Source of the DNA: Mesoterricola silvestris | GTDB taxonomy: Bacteria > Acidobacteriota > Holophagae > Holophagales > Holophagaceae | Assembly (NCBI RefSeq): GCF_030295405.1 | Contig: NZ_AP027080.1 | Location: 4,634,001-4,698,000 of the forward strand | DNA length: 64,000 bases | Reading direction: 5' to 3' | Shown: piece after piece, positions 17,678-25,114 of the stretch | Layout of the letters: each line of letters begins with the position of its first letter | Position numbering within the stretch: position 1 is the stretch's first letter | Notes under the pieces: generated by a model | Database searches by the model: none | The model's input: the letters and a program-made list of their open reading frames with translations, nothing else | What the model was told of the DNA's origin: nothing | Program-made: the position numbers and the translations under genes

Positions 17678-19204
17678 TCAGAGCTTGAAGCGGTTCACCA
17701 GGCTCTTCAGTCCGTCCGCCACGGAGGCCAGATCGTCGGAGGTCCTGGCCACTTCCTGGACCGCCGTCGACAATTGATGCGCCGCGGTGGCGTTCTGGTC
17801 CAGCTGACGGGCCGTGGAATCCATGAGCTGGCCCACGCGGCCGCTGGTTTCGGCCTGTTCCCGGCTCAGGGCGCCGATGGAGCCGATGCGGCCGGCGATG
17901 GCGGAGATGCGGGCGCGCACCGTCTCCAGGTGGTCGAGGGTGACCTGGACGCTGGCGCCGCCGCCGGTGACGGCCTCCTCGGTGAGCCGGAGGATGCCTT
18001 CGATCTCCCGGGCGCTCTGGGCGCTGCGCTCGGCCAGCTTGCGCACCTCCTCGGCGACCACGGCGAAACCCTTGCCGGCGTTGCCCGCCTTGGCGGCCTC
18101 GATGGCGGCGTTGAGGGACAGGAGGTTCGTCTGCCGGGCGATGCCCTGGATGGCCTGCACGGCCACCACGATGCGGTTCGTGGCCTGCTGGATGGCCAGC
18201 ATGCCCTCGGCGGTGCCCCGGCCTTCCCGGGCCCCCTTGTCCGTATCCTCCACGGCCGAATCCGCCTCCGTCCCGGTGTGGCGGGACTGGTCGGCCATGG
18301 TCTCCGCGTTCTGGTCCAGCTGCTGCAGGGCCTCCTGCACCCCCCGGCCGGCGTCCCGCAGCCCCAGGCTCACCTGGGCCACTTCGCCCACGGTGCGGGT
18401 CATCTCCTCGGCGCTGGCCGCCAGTTCCATGCTGCCGGAGGCCACCCGCTGGGAGGCCAGGTTCACGTCCTGGAGGGCCCGGTTCAGCTGCCCGGCCATG
18501 CCGTTGAAGGCTCCGGCCAGCTGGCCGATCTCGTCCCGGGAGCGCACCTCGGCCCGGGCCGTGAGGTCCCCCTGCGCCATGCGCCCGAAGGTGCCCGACA
18601 AGCCCTGGAGGGGCCGGAGCACATTGCGGCGCACGGACAGCGTGACCATCCAGCTCAGGAGCCCCAGGAGGCCCAACCCGGCCGCGGCGGTGATCAGGCG
18701 GGTGCGGGCCACCCGCCCCTCCAGGCCGGCGGTGGGCACCGAGACGCCGAAGGCGGCCACCAGGTCGCCGGGCTTGCGGTCCTTGAAGGCCTCCATGCCC
18801 ACGGCGCCGTGGCACAGGATGCACTCCTCCTTCAGGCGCGCCGGGGCGAGGGTGTACTTGAATCCCTCCCCGTCCTCCTTGAGGTTGGCCCGGCGCAGGT
18901 CCAGGCCGGGATCCGCGGCGAAGGCCTCCAGGGAGGCCCGCTCGAAGTCCCCGGCGGCCCCCGGCGCGTAGCGCCCGGGCTCCACCCGGTGGTAGGTCAT
19001 GCCGCGGGACGCGCAGTAGGCCTCCGCGGTGGCGTGGAACATGTTGCGGGAGGCCACCGACATGGTGGTGAGGTTGTCGTCGAAGGCCTTCTCCATGAGA
19101 TCGGCCTCCCGGGTGCCCACGGCCCAGGCGGAGGCCAGGATCACCAGGGCGAGCACCACCCCCACGGACAGGAAGATCTTCAAGGACAACTTCAGGTCAT
19201 TCAT
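17678..19204 (-). CDS. Methyl-accepting chemotaxis protein with c-haem-binding Tll0287-like sensor domain
   Basis: Transmembrane chemoreceptor of 508 residues: TM1 about 9-29, a periplasmic domain about 30-165, TM2 about 167-190, HAMP about 190-245, and a signalling domain to the end with the hairpin tip 'QGIARQTNLLSLNAAIEAAKAGNAGKGFAVVAEEVRKLAERS' region. The periplasmic part resembles the DUF3365/Tll0287-like domain and contains a c-type haem attachment motif C128-I-L-C131-H132, so it probably senses redox potential, oxygen or NO. ATG 19204 has GGAGG 7 bases upstream. A sigma-28-like promoter lies just upstream. No che genes are near. Confidence 0.9.
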   Translation of the reverse strand: MNDLKLSLKIFLSVGVVLALVILASAWAVGTREADLMEKAFDDNLTTMSVASRNMFHATAEAYCASRGMTYHRVEPGRYAPGAAGDFERASLEAFAADPGLDLRRANLKEDGEGFKYTLAPARLKEECILCHGAVGMEAFKDRKPGDLVAAFGVSVPTAGLEGRVARTRLITAAAGLGLLGLLSWMVTLSVRRNVLRPLQGLSGTFGRMAQGDLTARAEVRSRDEIGQLAGAFNGMAGQLNRALQDVNLASQRVASGSMELAASAEEMTRTVGEVAQVSLGLRDAGRGVQEALQQLDQNAETMADQSRHTGTEADSAVEDTDKGAREGRGTAEGMLAIQQATNRIVVAVQAIQGIARQTNLLSLNAAIEAAKAGNAGKGFAVVAEEVRKLAERSAQSAREIEGILRLTEEAVTGGGASVQVTLDHLETVRARISAIAGRIGSIGALSREQAETSGRVGQLMDSTARQLDQNATAAHQLSTAVQEVARTSDDLASVADGLKSLVNRFKL

Positions 19205-19231
19205 GCCGCGCCTCCGGAGGGACCTGCCATC

Positions 19232-19259
19232 TGATCGGCCCGTGGTTCGGAAAGGTTGA
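19232..19259 (-). promoter_or_regulatory. Candidate sigma-28 (FliA-type) promoter of the chemoreceptor
   Basis: On the minus strand TCAA, 16 bases and GCCGATCA, close to the flagellar consensus TAAA-N15-GCCGATAA. The -10 lies 27 bases before the ATG. The same TCAA-N16-GCCGAT arrangement precedes the PilZ-receiver gene at 22788. Confidence 0.45.
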
Positions 19260-19328
19260 CTATTTGACTCTGGATTCGGTCCGGGGCGCCAGCTCTTTTT
19301 CTCTTCATGTTTTTTAACAATTCATTCC

Positions 19329-19357
19329 TTGACCACGGTTGGCTGGACGCCAATCAT
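19329..19357 (+). promoter_or_regulatory. Candidate sigma-70 promoter of the sedolisin gene
   Basis: TTGACC (19329-19334), a 17-base spacer and AATCAT (19352-19357) lie about 75 bases before the ATG at 19431. The strong ribosome site AAGGAGGGAG is just upstream of that start. Confidence 0.45.
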
Positions 19358-19430
19358 GACCTCAAACCCACCTGGCGCCTTGAGCGCCCTTCAGCCTTTT
19401 TCACGCCATATCCCCTGCAAGGAGGGAGCA

Positions 19431-21269
19431 ATGCGTCTTCGCCACCACCTTTCCCTTGCCGGCCTCGCCCTGATCCTGGGCGCCGGCAGCATCCCCGCCA
19501 TGGCCGATACGCCGGTCCCGGTCGCCGCCGAGGAGCCCCAGACGGTCTCGCTGGTCTTCAAGCTCCGCAACACCCAGCTTCTGGAAAGGTTCATCGACAA
19601 CAGCGTCGATCCCGACCACTGGGGCTTCCGCCACTTCCTCTCCACCCGCGAATTCGCGGAGTACTTCGGCCCCCTGGACTGGCAGTTCCATGAGGTGCTC
19701 GACTTCATGACGAAGAACGGGATCACCATCAACGAGGTGTACGACAGCCACATGGTGGTGCGGGCGACCGGCACCGCCTCCCAGTTCAGCGCCCTCCTGT
19801 CCACGGACCTGGTGTGCTGGAAGGAAGGCGGGCACCGCTACCAGAGGCCCACCCGCAGGCCGAAGGTGCCCACGGAAATCGGCGATATCGTCCTGCTCGT
19901 GGCCGGCCTGGACACCCAGCCCGCCGTGCGCTCCCACGCGCTCACCACCGCCCGGGCCCAGGCTCCCGCCCAGGCCGAGGCCCCCACCGCCGTGGCCATG
20001 CCCGCTCCGGGCACCCTGGCGACCGCGACGCCGGGCAGCTACACCGTGGGCGACGTGGCCAACTTTTACAACATCAATCCGCTCTACGGCCGCAATATCA
20101 CGGGCAAGGGGACCACCCTGGGCATCGCCACCCTGGCGACCTTCAAGCAGGCCGACGCCTACCGGTACTGGTCGGCCATCGGGCTTCCCGTGCTGGCCAA
20201 CCGCATCACCGAGATCCCCCTGGACGGCGGCGCCGGCACCAACGGTTCCGGCGAGACGACCCTCGACGTGCAGCAGTCCGGAGGCGTGGCCCCCATGGCC
20301 AAGATGCTGGTCTACGAGGCGCCCAACACCGCCTCCGGGTTCATCGACTTGTTCTACCGGGCCGTTTCCGACAACAAGGTGGACTCCCTGTCGGTGAGCT
20401 GGGGCTCGGCCGAAGTCTACCTGGACGAAGACACCGCCACCGCCTACAAGCAGGTGATGATGGAGGCCGCGGCCCAGGGCATCCCCGTCATCGCCTCCTC
20501 CGGCGATTCCGGCGCCTTCGACCTGAACCGCAACTTCTACACGCCCTTCTACTCGCCGGTCAACACCGTGGACCACCCGGCCTCGGATCCCTACGTCACC
20601 GCCGCCGGCGGCACCACCCAGCCCGTGACCATCCAGCGCGCCCACGGCACCATCACCGTGCCCCAGGAGCGCCCCTGGGCCTGGAACTACCTCGAGCCCT
20701 ACTACGTGCAGTGGTACGGCCAGTACTACTACGACGCCAACCTCTTCCCCGTGGGCGGCGGCGGGGGCGTGAGCACCTACTTCGAGGCCCCCCACTACCA
20801 GCACGGCCTCGCCGGCCGCCGGAGGACGCCCGCGGCCTTCAACAGCCTCTACTACTACCCCAACTACCCGAGCCTGGACGGCGCCGTCCTGGACCTCACC
20901 ATCGAAGCGGGCTACCCCGGCCGCAACGTCCCCGACGTCTCCCTCAACGCCGACCCCTTCACCGGCTACCTCACCTGCGAGGACGGCCTCTTCTACGCCG
21001 GCAACGGCGGCACCAGCTTCGTGGCCCCCCAGCTCAACGGCATCGCGTCCCTCCTCACCCAGGCCGCCGGCCGCCGCATCGGCTTCCTCAACCCCCAGCT
21101 CTACGACATCTACAAGAAGTACGGCTACGGCCCCCGGAGCCCCTTCCACGCCGTCACCACCGGCGACAACCTCTACTGGAAGGCCATCCCCGACTACAAC
21201 CCCGCCTCCGGCCTGGGAACCCTGGACGTGACGCGGCTGGAAGGCATCCTGAACCGCCGCCGCCACTGA
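19431..21269 (+). CDS. Secreted S53 (sedolisin/kumamolisin) serine-carboxyl peptidase
   Basis: Extracellular acid protease precursor of 612 residues. Signal peptide about 1-25 ('LAGLALILGAGSIPAMA'), then a pro-domain about 30-170 (activation fold 'GFRHFLSTREFAEYFG') and a catalytic domain about 205-612. The Ser-Glu-Asp triad is E275 and D279 in 'GSGETTLDVQ' and S529 in 'GGTSFVAPQ'; the oxyanion Asp is D359 in 'SSGDSGA'. The C-terminal 'NPASGLGTLDV' is the calcium-site region. ATG 19431 is chosen because of the strong ribosome site and signal peptide. It stands alone between the chemoreceptor and hflX. It probably degrades external protein. Confidence 0.92.
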   Translation: MRLRHHLSLAGLALILGAGSIPAMADTPVPVAAEEPQTVSLVFKLRNTQLLERFIDNSVDPDHWGFRHFLSTREFAEYFGPLDWQFHEVLDFMTKNGITINEVYDSHMVVRATGTASQFSALLSTDLVCWKEGGHRYQRPTRRPKVPTEIGDIVLLVAGLDTQPAVRSHALTTARAQAPAQAEAPTAVAMPAPGTLATATPGSYTVGDVANFYNINPLYGRNITGKGTTLGIATLATFKQADAYRYWSAIGLPVLANRITEIPLDGGAGTNGSGETTLDVQQSGGVAPMAKMLVYEAPNTASGFIDLFYRAVSDNKVDSLSVSWGSAEVYLDEDTATAYKQVMMEAAAQGIPVIASSGDSGAFDLNRNFYTPFYSPVNTVDHPASDPYVTAAGGTTQPVTIQRAHGTITVPQERPWAWNYLEPYYVQWYGQYYYDANLFPVGGGGGVSTYFEAPHYQHGLAGRRRTPAAFNSLYYYPNYPSLDGAVLDLTIEAGYPGRNVPDVSLNADPFTGYLTCEDGLFYAGNGGTSFVAPQLNGIASLLTQAAGRRIGFLNPQLYDIYKKYGYGPRSPFHAVTTGDNLYWKAIPDYNPASGLGTLDVTRLEGILNRRRH

Positions 21270-21557
21270 TCCCGTCCGTACCTGCCGGTGGCCGGAGGTG
21301 GATGACACAGGGAAGGAGGGAATGCCTCCATTCCTGCGCACCGCCTTGTCGGGCCGGGAACGGAACGTGGCGCGCCCCACTCCCCCATCCAACCTCCGTC
21401 CCCGGATTACGGCAAGCGCATTCGCAGCAGCTTGCTGCTGCGAATGCGCTACCGATGGGTCGGCGCGAGGGGTCCGGACCCCGATGGGTCGGGTTCGCGG
21501 ATGGAACCTGGCTCATTCCCTTGCGGCCCCCGGCGGGGACTGCCGCCATTGCCCCCC
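21270..21557. other. Convergent intergenic region between sedolisin and hflX
   Basis: 288 bases without a credible gene. It contains a perfect 16-bp hairpin (21415-21450), the 14-base palindrome ggggtccggacccc (about 21468-21483), and 'cgatgggtcgg' twice, on each side of that palindrome. Short open frames here lack ribosome sites and conserved features. Confidence 0.6.
21415..21450. repeat. Perfect 16-bp inverted repeat with 4-nt loop
   Basis: agcgcattcgcagcag, loop cttg, then the exact reverse complement. There is no T-run on either side, so it is not a classical intrinsic terminator. It lies between two convergent genes and may limit read-through or be a REP-like unit. Confidence 0.8.
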
Positions 21558-22712
21558 TCAGAGCTCCCAGGCCTCCGGCGTACGGGGGCGGGGGGGGCCG
21601 GGGATGAGTTCCAGGAGCCATTCCCGGATCTCCTCCACGCCGTCCCGAGTGAGGGCGCAGGTGAGGACGGCTTCGGGGTGGGCGCGCTTGAGGTCGAGGC
21701 GCCGGGGGCGGGTGAGGCGGTCGGCCTGGTTCAGGACCAGGAGCCGGGCGTGGTCCTCGCAGCCGATCTCCTTGAGGGTGGCGCCCACCACCTTCAGGTG
21801 GTCCTCCAGGTCGGGGCTGGAGGCGTCGGCCACCACCAGGAGGGCCTCGGCGCTGCGCACCTCCCCCAGGGTGGAACGGAAGGCGGCCACCAGCTGGTGG
21901 GGGAGCTTGCGGATGAAGCCGACGGTGTCCGACACGAGGGCCTGGCGGGGCTCCCCGGTGGTCTCGTCCACGCCCAGCCAGGCCTTCCGGGTGGTGGTGT
22001 CCAGGGTGGCGAAGAGCATGTTCCGGGGCTCCCCCTCGCCGGTGAGCGCCTTCAGGATGCTGGTCTTGCCGGCGTTGGTGTAGCCCACCAGGGCCACCCG
22101 GGGGGCCTTGGGGCTCCGGCCCTGGCCCTGGGTCCGGCGGACCCGCTGGAGGTGCTCCAGCTCCCTCTTGAGCTGGCTGATGCGGAGGCGGGTCATGCGG
22201 CGGTCCACCTCGATCTGCGTCTCGCCGGCGCCGCCGCGCACCCCCACTCCGCCCACCTGGCGCTCCAGGTGGGTCCAGGCGCCCTTGAGGCGGGGCAGCT
22301 CGTACTCGTACCGGGCCAGTTCCACCTGGGCCTTGGCCTCGCGGGTCTGGGCCCGCTGCTCGAAGATGGCGAGGATCAGCCCGGTGCGGTCCAGGCAGGT
22401 CATGCCGGTGGCCTTCTCCAGGTTCCGGACCTGGCTTCCGGAGAGCTCGTTGTCGCAGAGGAGCATGGTCGCGCCCAGGTTCCGGGCCTTGTGGGCCACC
22501 GCCTCGATCTGGCCCTTGCCGTAGAAGGTGCGGGACTCCACGGTGGCGCGCTTCAGGCGCTCCCGCCCCACGGGCTCCAGGTCGCAGGCCCGGGCCAGTT
22601 CCTCCAGCTCGGCCAGATGCACTTCGATATCATTATCCCGGTCCTGGGGTCCTTGGTGGGCGATCAGGAAACATCGGGGGATGAGCTCAGGCATAGGGAA
22701 CGAGGTTACCAT
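21558..22712 (-). CDS. hflX: Ribosome-associated GTPase HflX
   Basis: Translational GTPase that splits stalled 70S ribosomes under stress. The 384 residues comprise the HflX N-terminal domain (about 1-190, with 'FYGKGQIEAVAHKARNLGA' and 'QVELARYEYELPRLKGAW', and the Gly-rich 'GGVGVRGGAGETQIE') and a G domain (G1 'GYTNAGKTS', G3 'DTVGFIRKLP', G4 'NQAD'). The start ATG at 22712 has AGGA just upstream; ATG 22694 lacks any ribosome site. It is divergent from the PilZ-receiver gene with 75 bases between starts. Confidence 0.95.
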   Translation of the reverse strand: MVTSFPMPELIPRCFLIAHQGPQDRDNDIEVHLAELEELARACDLEPVGRERLKRATVESRTFYGKGQIEAVAHKARNLGATMLLCDNELSGSQVRNLEKATGMTCLDRTGLILAIFEQRAQTREAKAQVELARYEYELPRLKGAWTHLERQVGGVGVRGGAGETQIEVDRRMTRLRISQLKRELEHLQRVRRTQGQGRSPKAPRVALVGYTNAGKTSILKALTGEGEPRNMLFATLDTTTRKAWLGVDETTGEPRQALVSDTVGFIRKLPHQLVAAFRSTLGEVRSAEALLVVADASSPDLEDHLKVVGATLKEIGCEDHARLLVLNQADRLTRPRRLDLKRAHPEAVLTCALTRDGVEEIREWLLELIPGPPRPRTPEAWEL

Positions 22713-22734
22713 CAATTCCTGGGTTGATTTCAGT

Positions 22735-22762
22735 TCAAGGACGGGTTCCGACGGGCCGATGC
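22735..22762 (+). promoter_or_regulatory. Candidate sigma-28 (FliA-type) promoter of the PilZ-receiver gene
   Basis: TCAA (22735-22738), 16 bases, then GCCGATGC (22755-22762), 25 bases before the ATG at 22788. The layout is the same as at the chemoreceptor gene (19232-19259), which suggests a shared motility sigma factor. Confidence 0.4.
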
Positions 22763-22787
22763 TAGCATCAGAAAACCGTGAGGGATT

Positions 22788-24104
22788 ATGGCCATTTTTG
22801 GCTTTGGCAAGGACAAGAAGGATGGCGGAGGTTCCCAGGAACTGGTCCTGGCCTACCTGGAGGACGCCCAGCGGGTGCGGGCGCCCTTCACCCTGTCCGG
22901 ACCCCGCAAGGCCGAGGTGCCCGCCGTCGTCCAGGGCATCGACGAGTCCGAGGGCACGGTCACCTTCCAGATCACCGGGCCCCTGCTGGCGGAAAAGGGC
23001 AACGCCGTCGAGCTGATCTTCATCCAGGAGGGGCTGCGCCTGGGAGGCTCGGCCCGGCTCCTGGAGACCCGAAGCGGCGTGGCGGTGCTGGAGCTCCCCG
23101 ACGCCCTGGAGCTCAAGGAGCGCCGGGGCGCGCCCCGGGCCCGCCTCAACCCCAAGGAGGGCGCCACCATCACGGCCCTCACCGGGCTCTTCGACGGGGT
23201 GGGCATCACGGGCACCATCGAGAACATCTCCGAATCCGGCGTCCGGCTCCGGGTGGAGAAGGGCATGGCCATCAAGGGCGAGAAGCGCCTGCCCCTGGGC
23301 ACCGGGCTCGTGCCGGTGGGCCAGCCCTTCATGCTCATCAAGCTCAACAAGGTCCCCAAGTGTCCGGCGGTCATGGAACTGGAGGGCAAGGCGGTGTACC
23401 TGGACGCCGGCTCCGGCGGGCTGACCATGGGCATCGCGTTCTCCCGGCCCAAGGCGGACGTGGCCGGGGCCCTGCGGGGCCTGGTGGCCTCCCGCACCTC
23501 GGCCATTCCCTCCTCCCTGCCCCCCAAGACCCGGCGCAAGGCGGAGCCCCCCTCCTCCGGCCTCCTTGCGGACGAGCCCCTGGTGCGCCCCAGGCCCCAG
23601 GAGGAGCCCAAGACCAGGCCCGCCGAGGTGAAGGCGGAGGCGCCGCCTCCCCCCCCGGAGCCCCCCAAGCCTGAAGAGGAGGAGGCCCAGCCCGCCGCCA
23701 AGAGCGACGTCCTCGCCCGCCTCAAGAAGCGCAGCCGGGCCGTGGTGGTCCTTTCCCGCACGGCGGCCTTCGACGACATCCTCAAGGGCTTCCTCCAGGA
23801 GGACGGCTTCGGGCGCGTGCTCTCCACCACCTTCCCCGAGGAGGTCTTCGAGCTCCTGCGCCAGCCCAACCTGGGGGTGCTGCTCCTGGACGGGGACATG
23901 ACGGTGGTGGAATCCCTGGAATTCGTCAAGCGGCTCCAGGCCACCTGCGAGGACCTGCCCCCCATCGTCCTGGCGGCCGAGGACATCTCCACCGCCATCG
24001 TACTGGCCGCGCGCCGGCACGGCGTGGCGCAGCTGGTGGTGCGGCCCTACGTGCTGGACGCCACCTTCTCCGCCCTGCTCTCCGAGCAGGTCGCCCTGCG
24101 CTAG
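22788..24104 (+). CDS. PilZ-domain protein with C-terminal receiver-like domain
   Basis: A 438-residue cytosolic protein. The N-terminal part (about 15-108) looks like a flagellar-brake (YcgR-like) domain. It is followed by a PilZ domain whose c-di-GMP motifs are present as R113-xxx-R117 ('RRGAPRAR') and N146-x-S148-xx-G151 ('ENISESG'). A Pro/Glu/Lys-rich linker (about 245-315) leads to a CheY-like domain (about 318-438) in which the usual acceptor region reads 'VLLLDGDM' and the Lys-Pro end reads 'VVRPYV', so phosphorylation may be lost. It probably adjusts motility or pili to c-di-GMP. A sigma-28-like promoter supports this. Confidence 0.75.
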   Translation: MAIFGFGKDKKDGGGSQELVLAYLEDAQRVRAPFTLSGPRKAEVPAVVQGIDESEGTVTFQITGPLLAEKGNAVELIFIQEGLRLGGSARLLETRSGVAVLELPDALELKERRGAPRARLNPKEGATITALTGLFDGVGITGTIENISESGVRLRVEKGMAIKGEKRLPLGTGLVPVGQPFMLIKLNKVPKCPAVMELEGKAVYLDAGSGGLTMGIAFSRPKADVAGALRGLVASRTSAIPSSLPPKTRRKAEPPSSGLLADEPLVRPRPQEEPKTRPAEVKAEAPPPPPEPPKPEEEEAQPAAKSDVLARLKKRSRAVVVLSRTAAFDDILKGFLQEDGFGRVLSTTFPEEVFELLRQPNLGVLLLDGDMTVVESLEFVKRLQATCEDLPPIVLAAEDISTAIVLAARRHGVAQLVVRPYVLDATFSALLSEQVALR

Positions 24105-24114
24105 GACCGGCCCC

Positions 24115-25068
24115 ATGCACCCGTGCCGCTGGGCCCTGGCCCTCGCCCTGCTCCTCCCGCTCCAGGCCCAGGAGACGCCCCATCCCAACCGGCTGGCCTG
24201 GCTCATGATCTTCCCGGAGCCCCTGCCCGAGGGCACCACGCAGTTCTCCCTGGAGGCCACCAACCAGTTCCTGCGTTCGGACCGCCGGGACATCACGGAC
24301 AACGGCGTCACCCACGCCCACCTCCAGGGCGAGGAATGGCAGCTCACCTCGGACCTGGCCGGGGCCCTGGGCCCCGGGCGCTTCAATGTGCGCACCCGCC
24401 TCGTCTACCGCTCCTCGGGCATCGCCTCCCGGGCCATCATGAACTGGCACAACCTCCTGGGGGTCGAGCAGGGCGGCCGGGACCAGGACCCCACCTTCGA
24501 CGACCGGTACCACCTGGAGCGCAACGGGGTCACGGTCTTCGATCTGGACAGGCCCCGCCTGCAGGTGCAGGGCGTGGACCTGGGCTACGTCCTGCCCTGG
24601 GGCGACCGCCGCCACGGGGGCCGCGCCGGGGCCACGGTGCAGGTGCCCACGGGCCGCGCCTCCGAGCTGCAGAGCAGCGGGGGCACCAATTTCCTGGCCG
24701 GGGCCGCCGCCTGGACCTCCTTCGGCCCGTTCCGCGCCTGGACCCAGGCCGAGGAGATCTGGATCAGCCTGCCCGCCCACAGCCCCCTGCGCACCGTGGT
24801 GACCCGCGGCCAGTTCTGGCGCGCCTGGGCCGGCCTGGCCTGGCAGGGCCCCGGCGGCTCATTCTGGAGGGGCTTCGCCCTGGATCTCTCCTTCGCCTAC
24901 AACGAGACCCCCTACCGCACCCACCTCACCCGGGTGGACAAGTACGGCCTGCAGCAGACCTGGGTCTTCAGCCACGAGCGGCTGCCCCGGTGGCGCTTCG
25001 GCTTCACGGAAAAGGGCGGCACCTTCGCCACGCCGGAGATCACGGGGTTCGTGACCTTCAGACCGTAG
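24115..25068 (+). CDS. DUF3187-like outer-membrane/periplasmic protein
   Basis: A 317-residue exported protein with a signal peptide (about 1-19, 'LALALLLPLQAQ'). Features such as 'NRLAWLMIFPEPLPEG', 'GRFNVRTRLVYRSSG', 'NWHNLLGVEQGGRDQ' and alternating hydrophobic/aromatic strands to 'EITGFVTFRP' resemble the DUF3187 family. Function is unknown; a small barrel or lipid-transfer role has been suggested only by architecture. The gene starts 10 bases after the PilZ-receiver stop and is followed after 46 bases by the NHL-repeat gene, so all three may form one transcript. Confidence 0.6.
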   Translation: MHPCRWALALALLLPLQAQETPHPNRLAWLMIFPEPLPEGTTQFSLEATNQFLRSDRRDITDNGVTHAHLQGEEWQLTSDLAGALGPGRFNVRTRLVYRSSGIASRAIMNWHNLLGVEQGGRDQDPTFDDRYHLERNGVTVFDLDRPRLQVQGVDLGYVLPWGDRRHGGRAGATVQVPTGRASELQSSGGTNFLAGAAAWTSFGPFRAWTQAEEIWISLPAHSPLRTVVTRGQFWRAWAGLAWQGPGGSFWRGFALDLSFAYNETPYRTHLTRVDKYGLQQTWVFSHERLPRWRFGFTEKGGTFATPEITGFVTFRP

Positions 25069-25114
25069 GGAACCAGGCCCGTGGAGGTCCCACCTTCTGG
25101 CTGGGAGGTGCGGG

